Source: Chloroflexus aurantiacus J-10-fl
GTDB taxonomy: Bacteria > Chloroflexota > Chloroflexia > Chloroflexales > Chloroflexaceae
DNA length: 64,000 nt
Direction of reading: 5' to 3'
Assembly (NCBI RefSeq): GCF_000018865.1
Contig: NC_010175.1
Location: 1,302,001-1,366,000, forward strand
The translations under genes were made by a program, and so were the position numbers. Shown piece by piece: positions 56,506 through 64,000 of this stretch. The notes below the pieces were generated by a model. That model saw only the letters and a list, made by a program, of their open reading frames with translations, ran no database searches and had not been told where the DNA came from. Position 1 is the stretch's first letter, and every line of letters starts with the position of its first letter.

Positions 56506-58635
56506 TTAATGATCCATTCTGTCTTTCAAATCCACGTGAAGGTCAAGCCAGCGTAATTGTTGTGCATTGAGAGCGACAATAACAGTGCTGAGTGACATCA
56601 GCAATGCCCCCATCCATGCCGGTAGTGTGAGACCTAGCGGTGCAGCGATGCCAGCAGCCAGCGGCAAGGCAATTCCATTGTAGCCAACAGCCCAGGCCAG
56701 ATTTTGCACCATTCTGGCATAACTGGCACTACTTAGCCGCACAATGCGCACAATATCGCGTGGATCATTACGCACGAGCACAATTCCCGCAGAAGCCCGG
56801 GCAATGTCGGTACCTGCACCAATAGCAATTCCGACATCAGCCTGCGCCAGTGCAGGTGCATCGTTGACGCCATCGCCGACCATTGCTACACGTTTACCTT
56901 GTTGTTGCAATTCGCGCACCTTCGCAGCTTTATGTTCTGGCAACACCTGGGCAAACACTCTCGAAATTCCTAACTCTTTGGCGACCCAATCAGCAACCGC
57001 CTGCGAGTCACCGGTTAGCATGGCAATTTCAATCCCTTGGGACTGAAGCATGCGCACGGCCTGATACGACTCCGGTCGAATAACATCGGCAAGTGAAAGT
57101 ACTGCCAGCACGTCGCGATCCCGAATGAGCGCGACAACCGTCTGCCCATGTTGTTCCCAAATCGTAATCCGTTGGAGCAACTCATCAGGAAAGGAAACAT
57201 CCAGATATTCCCACAGACGTGGGCCACCTACCAGATAGGTTGCATCTCCGATAGTTGCCTTGATGCCACGACCGGGTAGAGACTCGAAGTACTGAACTTC
57301 TGGCAGTTCAAGACCCCGTTCCTGAGCTGCGGTGACAATTGCGCGTGCCAGGTGATGCTCACTATTGTGTTCGGCTGCGGCAACGAGCCTCAGAGCTTCG
57401 TCATCAGTAAGCGTACCATTGGTCGCCAGTGCTACCAAACCCAGCTCACCTCGTGTGAGTGTACCGGTTTTATCGAACATAACGGTGTTTATGCGACGAG
57501 CCGCCTCGAGCGCACGTCGCTCACGCACAAGTATGCCATTTTTCGCCGCGAGCGTTGTTGAAATTGCCACAACTAACGGAACAGCCAGGCCAAGTGCATG
57601 TGGGCAAGCCACAACCAGTACTGTTACTACACGCTCAAGCGTTGTTTCATTCAATCCATTGGTAATACCCCAGATCAGAGCAGTCAGGAATGCCGTTCCT
57701 AATGCGATCCAGGTCAGCCAGAAGGCAGCACGATGAGCCAGTTCCTGCATCCACGACCGGCTACGCTGAGCTTCAGCAACCAGGCGCATGATACCGGCTA
57801 ATACAGTTTGATCGCCGGTTTTGTCAATTCTTACGCGCAGTGCGCCATTTCCATTGACTGTACCGGCAATCACACGCTCACCAGGGTATTTATCGATCAA
57901 ACGGCTTTCACCGGTTATCATCGACTCGTTGATCTGGCTTTCGCCGTGTTCAACAACACCATCTGCCGGTACTGCTGCACCCGGACGCACGAGCACTACA
58001 TCGCCATTACGTAACTCACGTACCGCCACAGTGCGAGTACTGCCATCAGGTGTTAACAACTCGGCAGTATCGGGGATGAGCCTTGCCAGTTCGTTGAGCG
58101 CACTCTGCGCACTTCCTACAGCACGCATTTCCAGCCAGTGCCCCAGTAACATAATGGTTACAAGCGTTGCCAGTTCCCAATAGAAATCCATGCCGGCTAT
58201 GAGGCCAAGACTGATGCTTGCTGAATAGACATAAGCCGTAGTAATTGCCAGTGCTACCAGCGTCATCATGCCGGGTGTGCGCTGCCGAATTTCGCTAATT
58301 GCACCTTGCAAAAAAGGCCATCCACCATACCAGAAGATGACTGTTCCCAACAAGAAGCCGATCATATCGCTACCGGGAAAGGTAGGGGCAGTGTATCCCA
58401 GCAATTGCTGAATCATCGGTGAGTAGATCACAACCGGGATCGTTAATCCGAATGCCAGCCAGAATCGACGTCGGAATAGATCTGGTGAATGCTCCACATG
58501 ATCCTGGTGCGACAGATGTCCGGCAGCGTGTGGGGAACTCATACGGTGATTGCTATGATCGTGATGATCGTGTGCTAATTGAGCAGGTCCTGCTGCATGT
58601 TGGTGGTCGTCGTGTGATGAGGGTGATGTTTGCAT
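56506..58635 (-). CDS. copB: CopB-type copper-translocating P-type ATPase
   Basis: Exports copper from the cytoplasm using ATP. The 709-residue protein begins with a His-rich metal-binding tail (about 1-50, many HDHH-type groups) instead of CxxC domains. Metal selection motif CPH at 344-346, TGES at 241-244, phosphorylation site DKTGT at 389-393 and the MVGDGVNDAPAL hinge are all present. CPH plus the His-rich N-terminus marks the P1B-3 (CopB) group, linked to Cu(II) or Cu(I). Last gene of a three-gene copper set, 38 bases after the oxidase. Confidence 0.93.
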   Translation of the reverse strand: MQTSPSSHDDHQHAAGPAQLAHDHHDHSNHRMSSPHAAGHLSHQDHVEHSPDLFRRRFWLAFGLTIPVVIYSPMIQQLLGYTAPTFPGSDMIGFLLGTVIFWYGGWPFLQGAISEIRQRTPGMMTLVALAITTAYVYSASISLGLIAGMDFYWELATLVTIMLLGHWLEMRAVGSAQSALNELARLIPDTAELLTPDGSTRTVAVRELRNGDVVLVRPGAAVPADGVVEHGESQINESMITGESRLIDKYPGERVIAGTVNGNGALRVRIDKTGDQTVLAGIMRLVAEAQRSRSWMQELAHRAAFWLTWIALGTAFLTALIWGITNGLNETTLERVVTVLVVACPHALGLAVPLVVAISTTLAAKNGILVRERRALEAARRINTVMFDKTGTLTRGELGLVALATNGTLTDDEALRLVAAAEHNSEHHLARAIVTAAQERGLELPEVQYFESLPGRGIKATIGDATYLVGGPRLWEYLDVSFPDELLQRITIWEQHGQTVVALIRDRDVLAVLSLADVIRPESYQAVRMLQSQGIEIAMLTGDSQAVADWVAKELGISRVFAQVLPEHKAAKVRELQQQGKRVAMVGDGVNDAPALAQADVGIAIGAGTDIARASAGIVLVRNDPRDIVRIVRLSSASYARMVQNLAWAVGYNGIALPLAAGIAAPLGLTLPAWMGALLMSLSTVIVALNAQQLRWLDLHVDLKDRMDH

Positions 58636-58673
58636 GTATCCAATCCTTTGTTTGCCAGGATATAGTCAGACCG

Positions 58674-60314
58674 TTATGCCTCAATCCGGTAATTGCGCAT
58701 CATGCCGGCATCTTCGTGTTCAAGGTTATGGCAGTGATAGACATACATACCGGTATAGTCACGGAAGGCCATCAATAACTGCACCCGTTCACCGGGCATC
58801 ACCAGGACGGTATCCTTCCAGCCTTCGTCAACGTATCCATCCTTCACCTCTTCCCAACCGGCCCGTAATTCGGGAAGCACCGTGCGCTGAACGATCTGAA
58901 ACTGACCACCGTGAATGTGAATGGGATGCGCCATTCCCATGGGGTCCATCATTTCACCTGGATTCGTCTCGTTGACAATCTCCCAGAGTTCGAGGGTATT
59001 CAGCCGTACAATTTCATCCGGCGCCACTTCGTCCATCACGAATGTTTTCCCATTGATCTGCCATTCCATACCACGCAGCGAGAGTGCGATACGCCGTGGT
59101 GTTGTCGCATTAACAGCTGCTTCCCGCCGATGACGCTGGATCGGTATCAGCGAGGCGGGAAGCACGAGCGTTTCTTGCTCCTGACGTGTCACCCGCACCT
59201 GGAGAATGTCGAGCGGTGCACCAAGGGGCGGGGCATTACCGCTGCGCATCATTCCCATCTGACCGTGCATACCACCCATCCCGTGATCCATATTCCCGCT
59301 CTCACCCATCATGCCAACGCCCTCTGCGCCACTGAACGGCTGACTTACCAGTTTGAGGGTGGTGTCGCGTGGAATATCGCGGAGATCAACCCAGAGTTCG
59401 ATCCGCTCACCCGGCGCCAGCATAACGAACGGGCGGGTAAGCGGATGTTCAAGTAGGCCGCCATCGGTGGCAATGACCGTCAGTGGCATGCCCGAATCCC
59501 AGGCCAGCTTGTAGATACGACTGTTCGATCCGTTGAGGATGCGCCAGCGATATGCGCGGGTCGCGGCGGTGATGGTCAGGTCTGGCCGGCCATTGACCAG
59601 AATTCGCTCGCCGAGAAACCCCATCAGGCGGGTCATTGGGTCTGAGTCGTAGACGAACTGATTGTCAGCATCAAAGGTACGGTCTTGAATGACAAGTGGC
59701 AGGTCATATTCACCGCCCGGCAACCCGATAGCATCCTCCGCAGGATCACTCACCACAAACAGTCCAGCAAGACCCATAATGACCTGTTGGGCAGTCTGGC
59801 CGTGAGGATGGGGATGAAACCAGTATGTACCGGCCCGGTCGGTGACGGTAAACTCGTAGACATAACGTTCGCCGGGACGTACCACTGTATGCGGATGCCC
59901 ATCCATCGCGGGTGGGGTATGCAGACCGTGCCAGTGAATAATCGAATCCTGCCGGGGATCAGGCAACTTATTCTCAAACGTGATACGTACCTTCTGCCCG
60001 GTGCGAACACGAATAATCGGACCAAGATAGCTGTCGGGAATGGGTTGTACTGCTGCCGGATCGCCGGCATTCACCTGAGCCTGATATGTCCACACCCTGG
60101 TCGGCGTTCCCGGCAGGATTGGCACCTCTGCGGCAACTGCGCGTATGGTCAGATCGAGATCGGGGGTAAAGGCAGGACTGGGATTGGTCTGCGGCTGCGG
60201 CATGGAAGAAGAGCGCGTCGGTAGGGCACACCCATTCAGAACGCCACTGCCAAAGGCGAGAGCGCCTGCGCCAAACAAGCGCAACAAACCCCGCCGTGTG
60301 AGTCGTGAAAGCAT
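58674..60314 (-). CDS. multicopper oxidase, exported
   Basis: A periplasmic copper oxidase of 546 residues, probably oxidising Cu(I) as part of copper tolerance. The N-terminus has a Tat-like RR (LTRRGLLRLFGAG) and a lipobox LNGC, so it is likely a lipid-anchored protein. All copper sites are present: HWHGLH, WFHPHPHG, HPIHIHGGQF and YHCHNLEHEDAGMM. A Met-rich insert (about 325-350: GMMGESGNMDHGMGGMHGQM region) resembles the Cu(I)-binding insert of CueO. ATG 60314 follows AAGGAGAG. It lies between the cytochrome gene and copB. Confidence 0.92.
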   Translation of the reverse strand: MLSRLTRRGLLRLFGAGALAFGSGVLNGCALPTRSSSMPQPQTNPSPAFTPDLDLTIRAVAAEVPILPGTPTRVWTYQAQVNAGDPAAVQPIPDSYLGPIIRVRTGQKVRITFENKLPDPRQDSIIHWHGLHTPPAMDGHPHTVVRPGERYVYEFTVTDRAGTYWFHPHPHGQTAQQVIMGLAGLFVVSDPAEDAIGLPGGEYDLPLVIQDRTFDADNQFVYDSDPMTRLMGFLGERILVNGRPDLTITAATRAYRWRILNGSNSRIYKLAWDSGMPLTVIATDGGLLEHPLTRPFVMLAPGERIELWVDLRDIPRDTTLKLVSQPFSGAEGVGMMGESGNMDHGMGGMHGQMGMMRSGNAPPLGAPLDILQVRVTRQEQETLVLPASLIPIQRHRREAAVNATTPRRIALSLRGMEWQINGKTFVMDEVAPDEIVRLNTLELWEIVNETNPGEMMDPMGMAHPIHIHGGQFQIVQRTVLPELRAGWEEVKDGYVDEGWKDTVLVMPGERVQLLMAFRDYTGMYVYHCHNLEHEDAGMMRNYRIEA

Positions 60315-60353
60315 AGATCTCTCCTTCTGCAAGTGTGGTGTGAAAGAAATCAG

Positions 60354-60848
60354 CTACGGCGATTGGCGGTTGATAGATTCCTGCGCTTCCCGAATTTCGG
60401 GCGGCCAGGTGCTTTTGATATAGGCCAGAATGGCCCAGATTTGACGATCAGTGAGCTGATTGCCAAACGCCGGCATCCCGCTGATATACCCCGGCGGGGC
60501 TACACTTTGCCCGCCATACTTTGTGATTTGAAATAAGAAAGTATCGGGATGATGCCAGGTATGTCCGGTGGCATCATGCGGTGGTGCCGGCATCATGCCA
60601 TTGGGCAGTGGTCGTTGCCAGTTAGGCTGTCCTTCAAGATTGAGACCATGACAACTGGCGCAATATGTTACGTACAGTGATCGCCCATCGGCAATCTGGG
60701 AAGCATCAGCCGTAATTGCTGTATTTCTGCCCGGTTGAGCTGTGATCAAACTGGCAATCAGGATGCCTGTCAGTCCTATGCCAGCAACGAGAAATCCGAT
60801 GGTGCGTTGTGATAGCCGATATTGATGATGACGAATGCGACGTCCCAT
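60354..60848 (-). CDS. membrane-anchored c-type cytochrome
   Basis: A 164-residue monoheme cytochrome c with one N-terminal membrane anchor (about 15-35). The heme site CASCH (about 63-67) and a distal Met in ISGMPAFGNQLTD give the class I fold. ATG 60848 is chosen because GAGGGA precedes it; two earlier in-frame starts lack a site. First gene of the copper set; it could accept or donate electrons to the multicopper oxidase. Its heme would be attached by the Ccm system at 76-5953. Confidence 0.88.
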   Translation of the reverse strand: MGRRIRHHQYRLSQRTIGFLVAGIGLTGILIASLITAQPGRNTAITADASQIADGRSLYVTYCASCHGLNLEGQPNWQRPLPNGMMPAPPHDATGHTWHHPDTFLFQITKYGGQSVAPPGYISGMPAFGNQLTDRQIWAILAYIKSTWPPEIREAQESINRQSP

Positions 60849-61025
60849 GGAGTCCCTCATCTGATAGCAGCATAGTGCGCATCGATTGTCCTCACGCACG
60901 ATCATGCTTATGACACTTTGCCAGTGGTGTGATCAGGAAACGACAGCAGCTTCTCAGCCCCCTTGCCACTGATCTACCTTCTTCAAAAGCGCTGCGTCTA
61001 TCACCCTATTCAGTGTAGCGATTCC

Positions 61026-61066
61026 GGCTCAAGCATGGGTAAAGGGTGGCTCAAGATTTGTTCAAG
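61026..61066 (-). promoter_or_regulatory. direct-repeat regulator site candidate
   Basis: Two CTTGAGCC repeats (minus strand) with a 22-base period, two helical turns, plus a third half TTGAA. This spacing is used by OmpR/PhoB-type regulators such as CopR. About 180 bases before the cytochrome start; promoter hexamers are unclear. Confidence 0.4.
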
Positions 61067-61224
61067 AAATGGAATAGGGGATGGATGAAACTTGTAAGGA
61101 GCTATATGGTATGACGCAGATAGTCGGAGAGCGCCAGTTGAGAGGCTTTTTCACTCCTTTCAGGCGCTCTCATTCGAGTACTATGGAGATGCTAGCTGCC
61201 TCTAAACGTGGGCAGGCCAGGGTG

Positions 61225-61269
61225 GGGCAATCCCACCGCCAGCGGGGGCGGGCCGGGGTGGGATTGCCC
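61225..61269 (-). terminator. hairpin downstream of the transglycosylase gene
   Basis: Perfect 13-bp arms GGGCAATCCCACC (61225-61237, complement 61257-61269) with a 19-base GC-rich loop, 8 bases past the stop. No U-run. Confidence 0.5.
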
Positions 61270-61276
61270 TCTCACC

Positions 61277-63613
61277 TCACTCCCCGTACAACCCGCGGTA
61301 GACGCCGTAAAACGCATAGACTGCCCAGACGTAATTCCGCGTTTCCGCAAAGTCGATGCTCTCCACAAAGCGATCCGGGTCACCGACGACAGTGCCATTT
61401 GCCCAGCGCTGTGCATTGCCGAGTCCACCGTTGTAGGCGGCCAGCGCACCGTGCAGGCTGCCGTTCATGTCGCTGATCCGGCGACCCAGGTAGAAGGCGC
61501 CGAAGCGAATGCTGACATGCGGTCGATACAGGTCGTCAAGGTTGAAGTCACTGACCCCCAGGTTTTGAGCAATCCCGCGCCCGGTATCGGGCATCACCTG
61601 GGTTAATCCGCGTGCGCCTACCCACGAGGTTGCGTTCGGCTGAAAGAGGCTCTCTTGCCGGATGAGGGCGTAGAGTAAGAATGGATCAACCCCGAATGCA
61701 GTTGCTTCACGCTGTACCACATCGGCATACGGTGTCGGGAAGCGCAGGCGGAGTAATGCTGTCGGTATCGGCGCGGCAGTGGCCGGCGCAAGGCGATTGA
61801 TGCGTTCCGCAGCCAGTAATGCGGGGTAGGTGGCACCGGCCTGATAGGCGGCCTGCGCCAGCGCCAGCAGATTCAGCGGCGAGTCGCCGGCCCGGCGCAG
61901 GCCATCGAGCCATTCGCCGTGCGCTTCAGTGTACAGTCCCACCTCGCGCAGGAGCCGTGCCCGTTCAGCGACGCCAACCAGACCCGGATCGGTCTCACCA
62001 CTTGCCCAGCTCAGCACCCAATCGCTCAGCAATGCCCAATCGTCGTTACTAATGGGTGCAGCGATAGGGATTGATCCTGCTGTGATTGTGCCTGATTCTT
62101 CAGCCGCACGCACTGCATAGTAACTTTCCGGTGCAGCCTGAATTGCCTGTTGGAAGAAGGAGGTAGCCGCCTCATCACCCATCTGTTTCGCCACTCGTCC
62201 GGCCCAGAATGCACCTAACGCCTGTCCGATCCCTTCTCCCCGCTCTGCCAGCAACCGCCAGAGTTCGCCGGCACCGGCCAGATCACCGGCATCGAAACGT
62301 GCCAGGGCAATCCGATGCAACGCGGTCAGGCCAACCGTTGTTGTCGGATACCGTTGGCCGAGTTCGAGCCGGGTAGCGGTTGCCGCTGCGCTATCGCCAA
62401 GCCGGTCGTACAACTGAGCCGCCCGGTCGAGGGCAATCGGCGCTCGCGGATCATCCGGCTGATCATCCGCATACTGACGGTAGAGCGCTGCTGCTTCGGC
62501 GGTGGCCCCGCTCTGCCCGTAGGTTTGAATCCAGTCCAGCGCGGCCTGGCGAGCGGTATCACTGTCCGGCTCACGCTCGCGAGCCGCTGCCAGGTCAGCC
62601 AATGCCCCCGCGAAATCCCCCAACGCACGCCGGGCCAACCCGCGCTGGCGCAGCGCTTCGCCGGGATTCTGCTCACGCGCCAGGGCAATATCGAGCATGA
62701 CAATCACGTCATTCCAGCGTTCAACGGCGCGATAGGCCGCAGCCGCCGCAAACGGATCGAACTGCAGGTCGCCGGCAGCGCGGAGCGCATCTACGGCGCT
62801 GACCGTCTCTGCCCCGGCAAAGGCTGCCAGTGCTTCACGGCGCAACGCATTGGCGGTCGCTGGATCACCGGCGGTTGCAGCCAGATCGGCTGCCTGGACC
62901 AGCAGGCGTGCCCGGTAATCAGCCTGGGTGGCGAAGGACAGGATGTTGCGGGCGTAATCGATGGCATCGGGTAGCCGTTCCTGCGCAACGGCCAGCATCA
63001 TCGCCCGTTCGTAAGCAGCGGCACGCTGACCGGCGGCCATTTCACCGGCGGCGGCCCGCAGATAGGTGGTCTCGGCATCTGCCAGACGATTAAGCGCCTG
63101 CAACTGTGCAGCAGCCCGCATTGCTGCATACGGTGCCAGCGGGGTGTTCAGCGCTTCATATTGGGCATACGTGGCTACGGCGGCCTCGTGCATACCGGCA
63201 GCCTCATGGGCGCGCGCGGTCAGAAACAGGGCCGGCGCATACGCCGGTGTGCCCGGTACGGCGAGCAATGGCCGCAGCACCTCAGCCGCCGATGTCCAGC
63301 GCCCACGGTCGGCGAACGAACGGGCCAATAACAGGCGTGCCGGTGTTGTCTCCGGCGCAGCCGGGAAAACCTGCAACAACTGGCTGAGCAATTCGGCAGC
63401 GGTGTCATCATCACCAATCTCAAGCGCTGCCTGCGCTCGTTGCAGCAGATCGGTGGCAGTGATTGGAACGGCAGTTGGTGTTGCCGGTAATGGTTCAGGG
63501 GTCACAGTTGCCGATGATTGCGCCATGGGTGCCACGCAGGCGACCAGGTACATACAAAGCCAGCAGGTCAACAGCGCTGCGATACGCTGTCGAGACAACT
63601 GCATCAACGCCAT
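61277..63613 (-). CDS. lytic transglycosylase lipoprotein with TPR repeats
   Basis: Cleaves peptidoglycan glycan strands. The 778-residue protein has a lipoprotein signal (LVAC, Cys about 26). A long helical repeat region (about 50-600) contains TPR-like units (ARSFADRGRWTSAAEVL; GLARRALGDFAGALADLAAARE). The C-terminal SLT domain (about 640-765) has the catalytic Glu in IRQESLFQP, then GARGLTQVMPDTG and ALAAYNGGLGNAQRW. This is the Slt70-like layout. ATG 63613 follows AAAGGAG. No partner gene is adjacent. Confidence 0.93.
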   Translation of the reverse strand: MALMQLSRQRIAALLTCWLCMYLVACVAPMAQSSATVTPEPLPATPTAVPITATDLLQRAQAALEIGDDDTAAELLSQLLQVFPAAPETTPARLLLARSFADRGRWTSAAEVLRPLLAVPGTPAYAPALFLTARAHEAAGMHEAAVATYAQYEALNTPLAPYAAMRAAAQLQALNRLADAETTYLRAAAGEMAAGQRAAAYERAMMLAVAQERLPDAIDYARNILSFATQADYRARLLVQAADLAATAGDPATANALRREALAAFAGAETVSAVDALRAAGDLQFDPFAAAAAYRAVERWNDVIVMLDIALAREQNPGEALRQRGLARRALGDFAGALADLAAAREREPDSDTARQAALDWIQTYGQSGATAEAAALYRQYADDQPDDPRAPIALDRAAQLYDRLGDSAAATATRLELGQRYPTTTVGLTALHRIALARFDAGDLAGAGELWRLLAERGEGIGQALGAFWAGRVAKQMGDEAATSFFQQAIQAAPESYYAVRAAEESGTITAGSIPIAAPISNDDWALLSDWVLSWASGETDPGLVGVAERARLLREVGLYTEAHGEWLDGLRRAGDSPLNLLALAQAAYQAGATYPALLAAERINRLAPATAAPIPTALLRLRFPTPYADVVQREATAFGVDPFLLYALIRQESLFQPNATSWVGARGLTQVMPDTGRGIAQNLGVSDFNLDDLYRPHVSIRFGAFYLGRRISDMNGSLHGALAAYNGGLGNAQRWANGTVVGDPDRFVESIDFAETRNYVWAVYAFYGVYRGLYGE

Positions 63614-64000
63614 ACGTGCTCCTTTCTACTCAGAGGCAGTATAGCATTTCTGGGTGTGTCAGGCCGGGCGGCAGGGTGAGTGGGTGAGCGAGCACTCCTC
63701 ACGCGATTCGTGGCGAGGGCGTGAGCTGATGCGCGCCGGAGGCGCGCGCTGCCAGGGGTGAGTGGGTATGCGAATGAGACGGATATTTCTGGTTGGGGAT
63801 GAGAATGAACTAATCGGTACGTGTCGGAAGTGCAGGCCGCTACAGGTTGCGGGTGCGTCAGCAGCGCACGCTGCCAGGGGTGAGAGTGTGCATGCACTCC
63901 TCACGCGATTCGTGGCGAGGGCGTGAGCTGATGCGCGCCGGAGGCGCGCGCTGCCAGGATCAAATCAGGTACAGTCCAACGCCTGGCACGCGACCCACAA
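63614..64000. repeat. 65-bp perfect direct repeat pair at the window end
   Basis: A 65-base unit (63692-63756 and 63894-63958) is identical in both places and starts GCACTCCTCACGCG. It contains the palindrome GCGCGCCGGAGGCGCGC-like core. No gene is supported; the frames here are repeat-derived. Confidence 0.85.

Larger units (their letters stand above)
60849..61276. other. regulatory gap upstream of the copper genes
   Basis: No gene. Direct repeats GGCTCAAG at 61026-61033 and 61048-61055 are exactly 22 bases apart, with a further TTCAAG at 61061. A 13-bp inverted repeat at 61225-61269 lies just past the transglycosylase stop. Confidence 0.6.

Noticed and set aside
61081-61476. 131-residue plus-strand protein
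   Set aside because: Its second half is antisense to the transglycosylase gene, and the first half is the regulatory gap with a hairpin; no ribosome site or family.

Overview
The window looks like a chromosomal segment of a filamentous phototrophic Chloroflexota bacterium, most likely Chloroflexus. This is inferred from the gene mix (fused 2-oxoacid:ferredoxin oxidoreductase KorA, Ccm-type cytochrome c maturation with a Cys-type CcmE, SpoVR/PrkA/DUF444 trio, secreted proteins with a YxP-type tail) and from moderate-to-high GC content. No species-level proof is possible from sequence alone. There is no rRNA, CRISPR array, prophage or complete insertion sequence.

Layout: 76-5953 (minus) holds cytochrome c maturation genes in two units, ccmAB and ccmCDEF. 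6723-14205 (minus) holds a secreted SGNH hydrolase and a pglC-D-E-F set that should make and load a diacetylbacillosamine-type sugar; a secreted glycosidase follows on plus (14405-16192). 16386-18755 carries rplI, dnaB and a Trp-Ser-Ser tRNA cluster. 19583-22195 is korAB. 22832-31309 carries an aldehyde dehydrogenase, a possible small basic protein gene, sufE, a three-gene set built around a caspase/gingipain-like peptidase, and a histidine kinase flanked by two response regulators. 32036-36271 holds a small membrane protein, a dynamin-like GTPase, a glycosyltransferase and a CvpA protein. 36572-42214 is prkA, a DUF444 gene and spoVR; spoVR is interrupted by an intein. 42455-49177 (minus) is a guaA-cmk-PH-domain protein-exported membrane protein-ABC ATPase series. 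50282-55223 (minus) is hutU-hutI-hutH. 55713-56501 is an orphan ABC-2 permease. 56506-60848 (minus) is a copper set: cytochrome c, multicopper oxidase and CopB-type ATPase. 61277-63613 is a lytic transglycosylase lipoprotein.

The gene-poor gaps are not empty. They carry a dispersed repeat family with a hairpin core whose two arms change together, an 82-bp tandem triplication, a 7-bp satellite tract against the guaA promoter, and a roughly 136-bp tandem repeat that contains worn copies of the hutU 3' end.

The observations most worth follow-up are the SpoVR intein with its worn homing-endonuclease region, the caspase-like peptidase cluster with a shared accessory domain, the CxxxY-type CcmE, and the structured repeat family.
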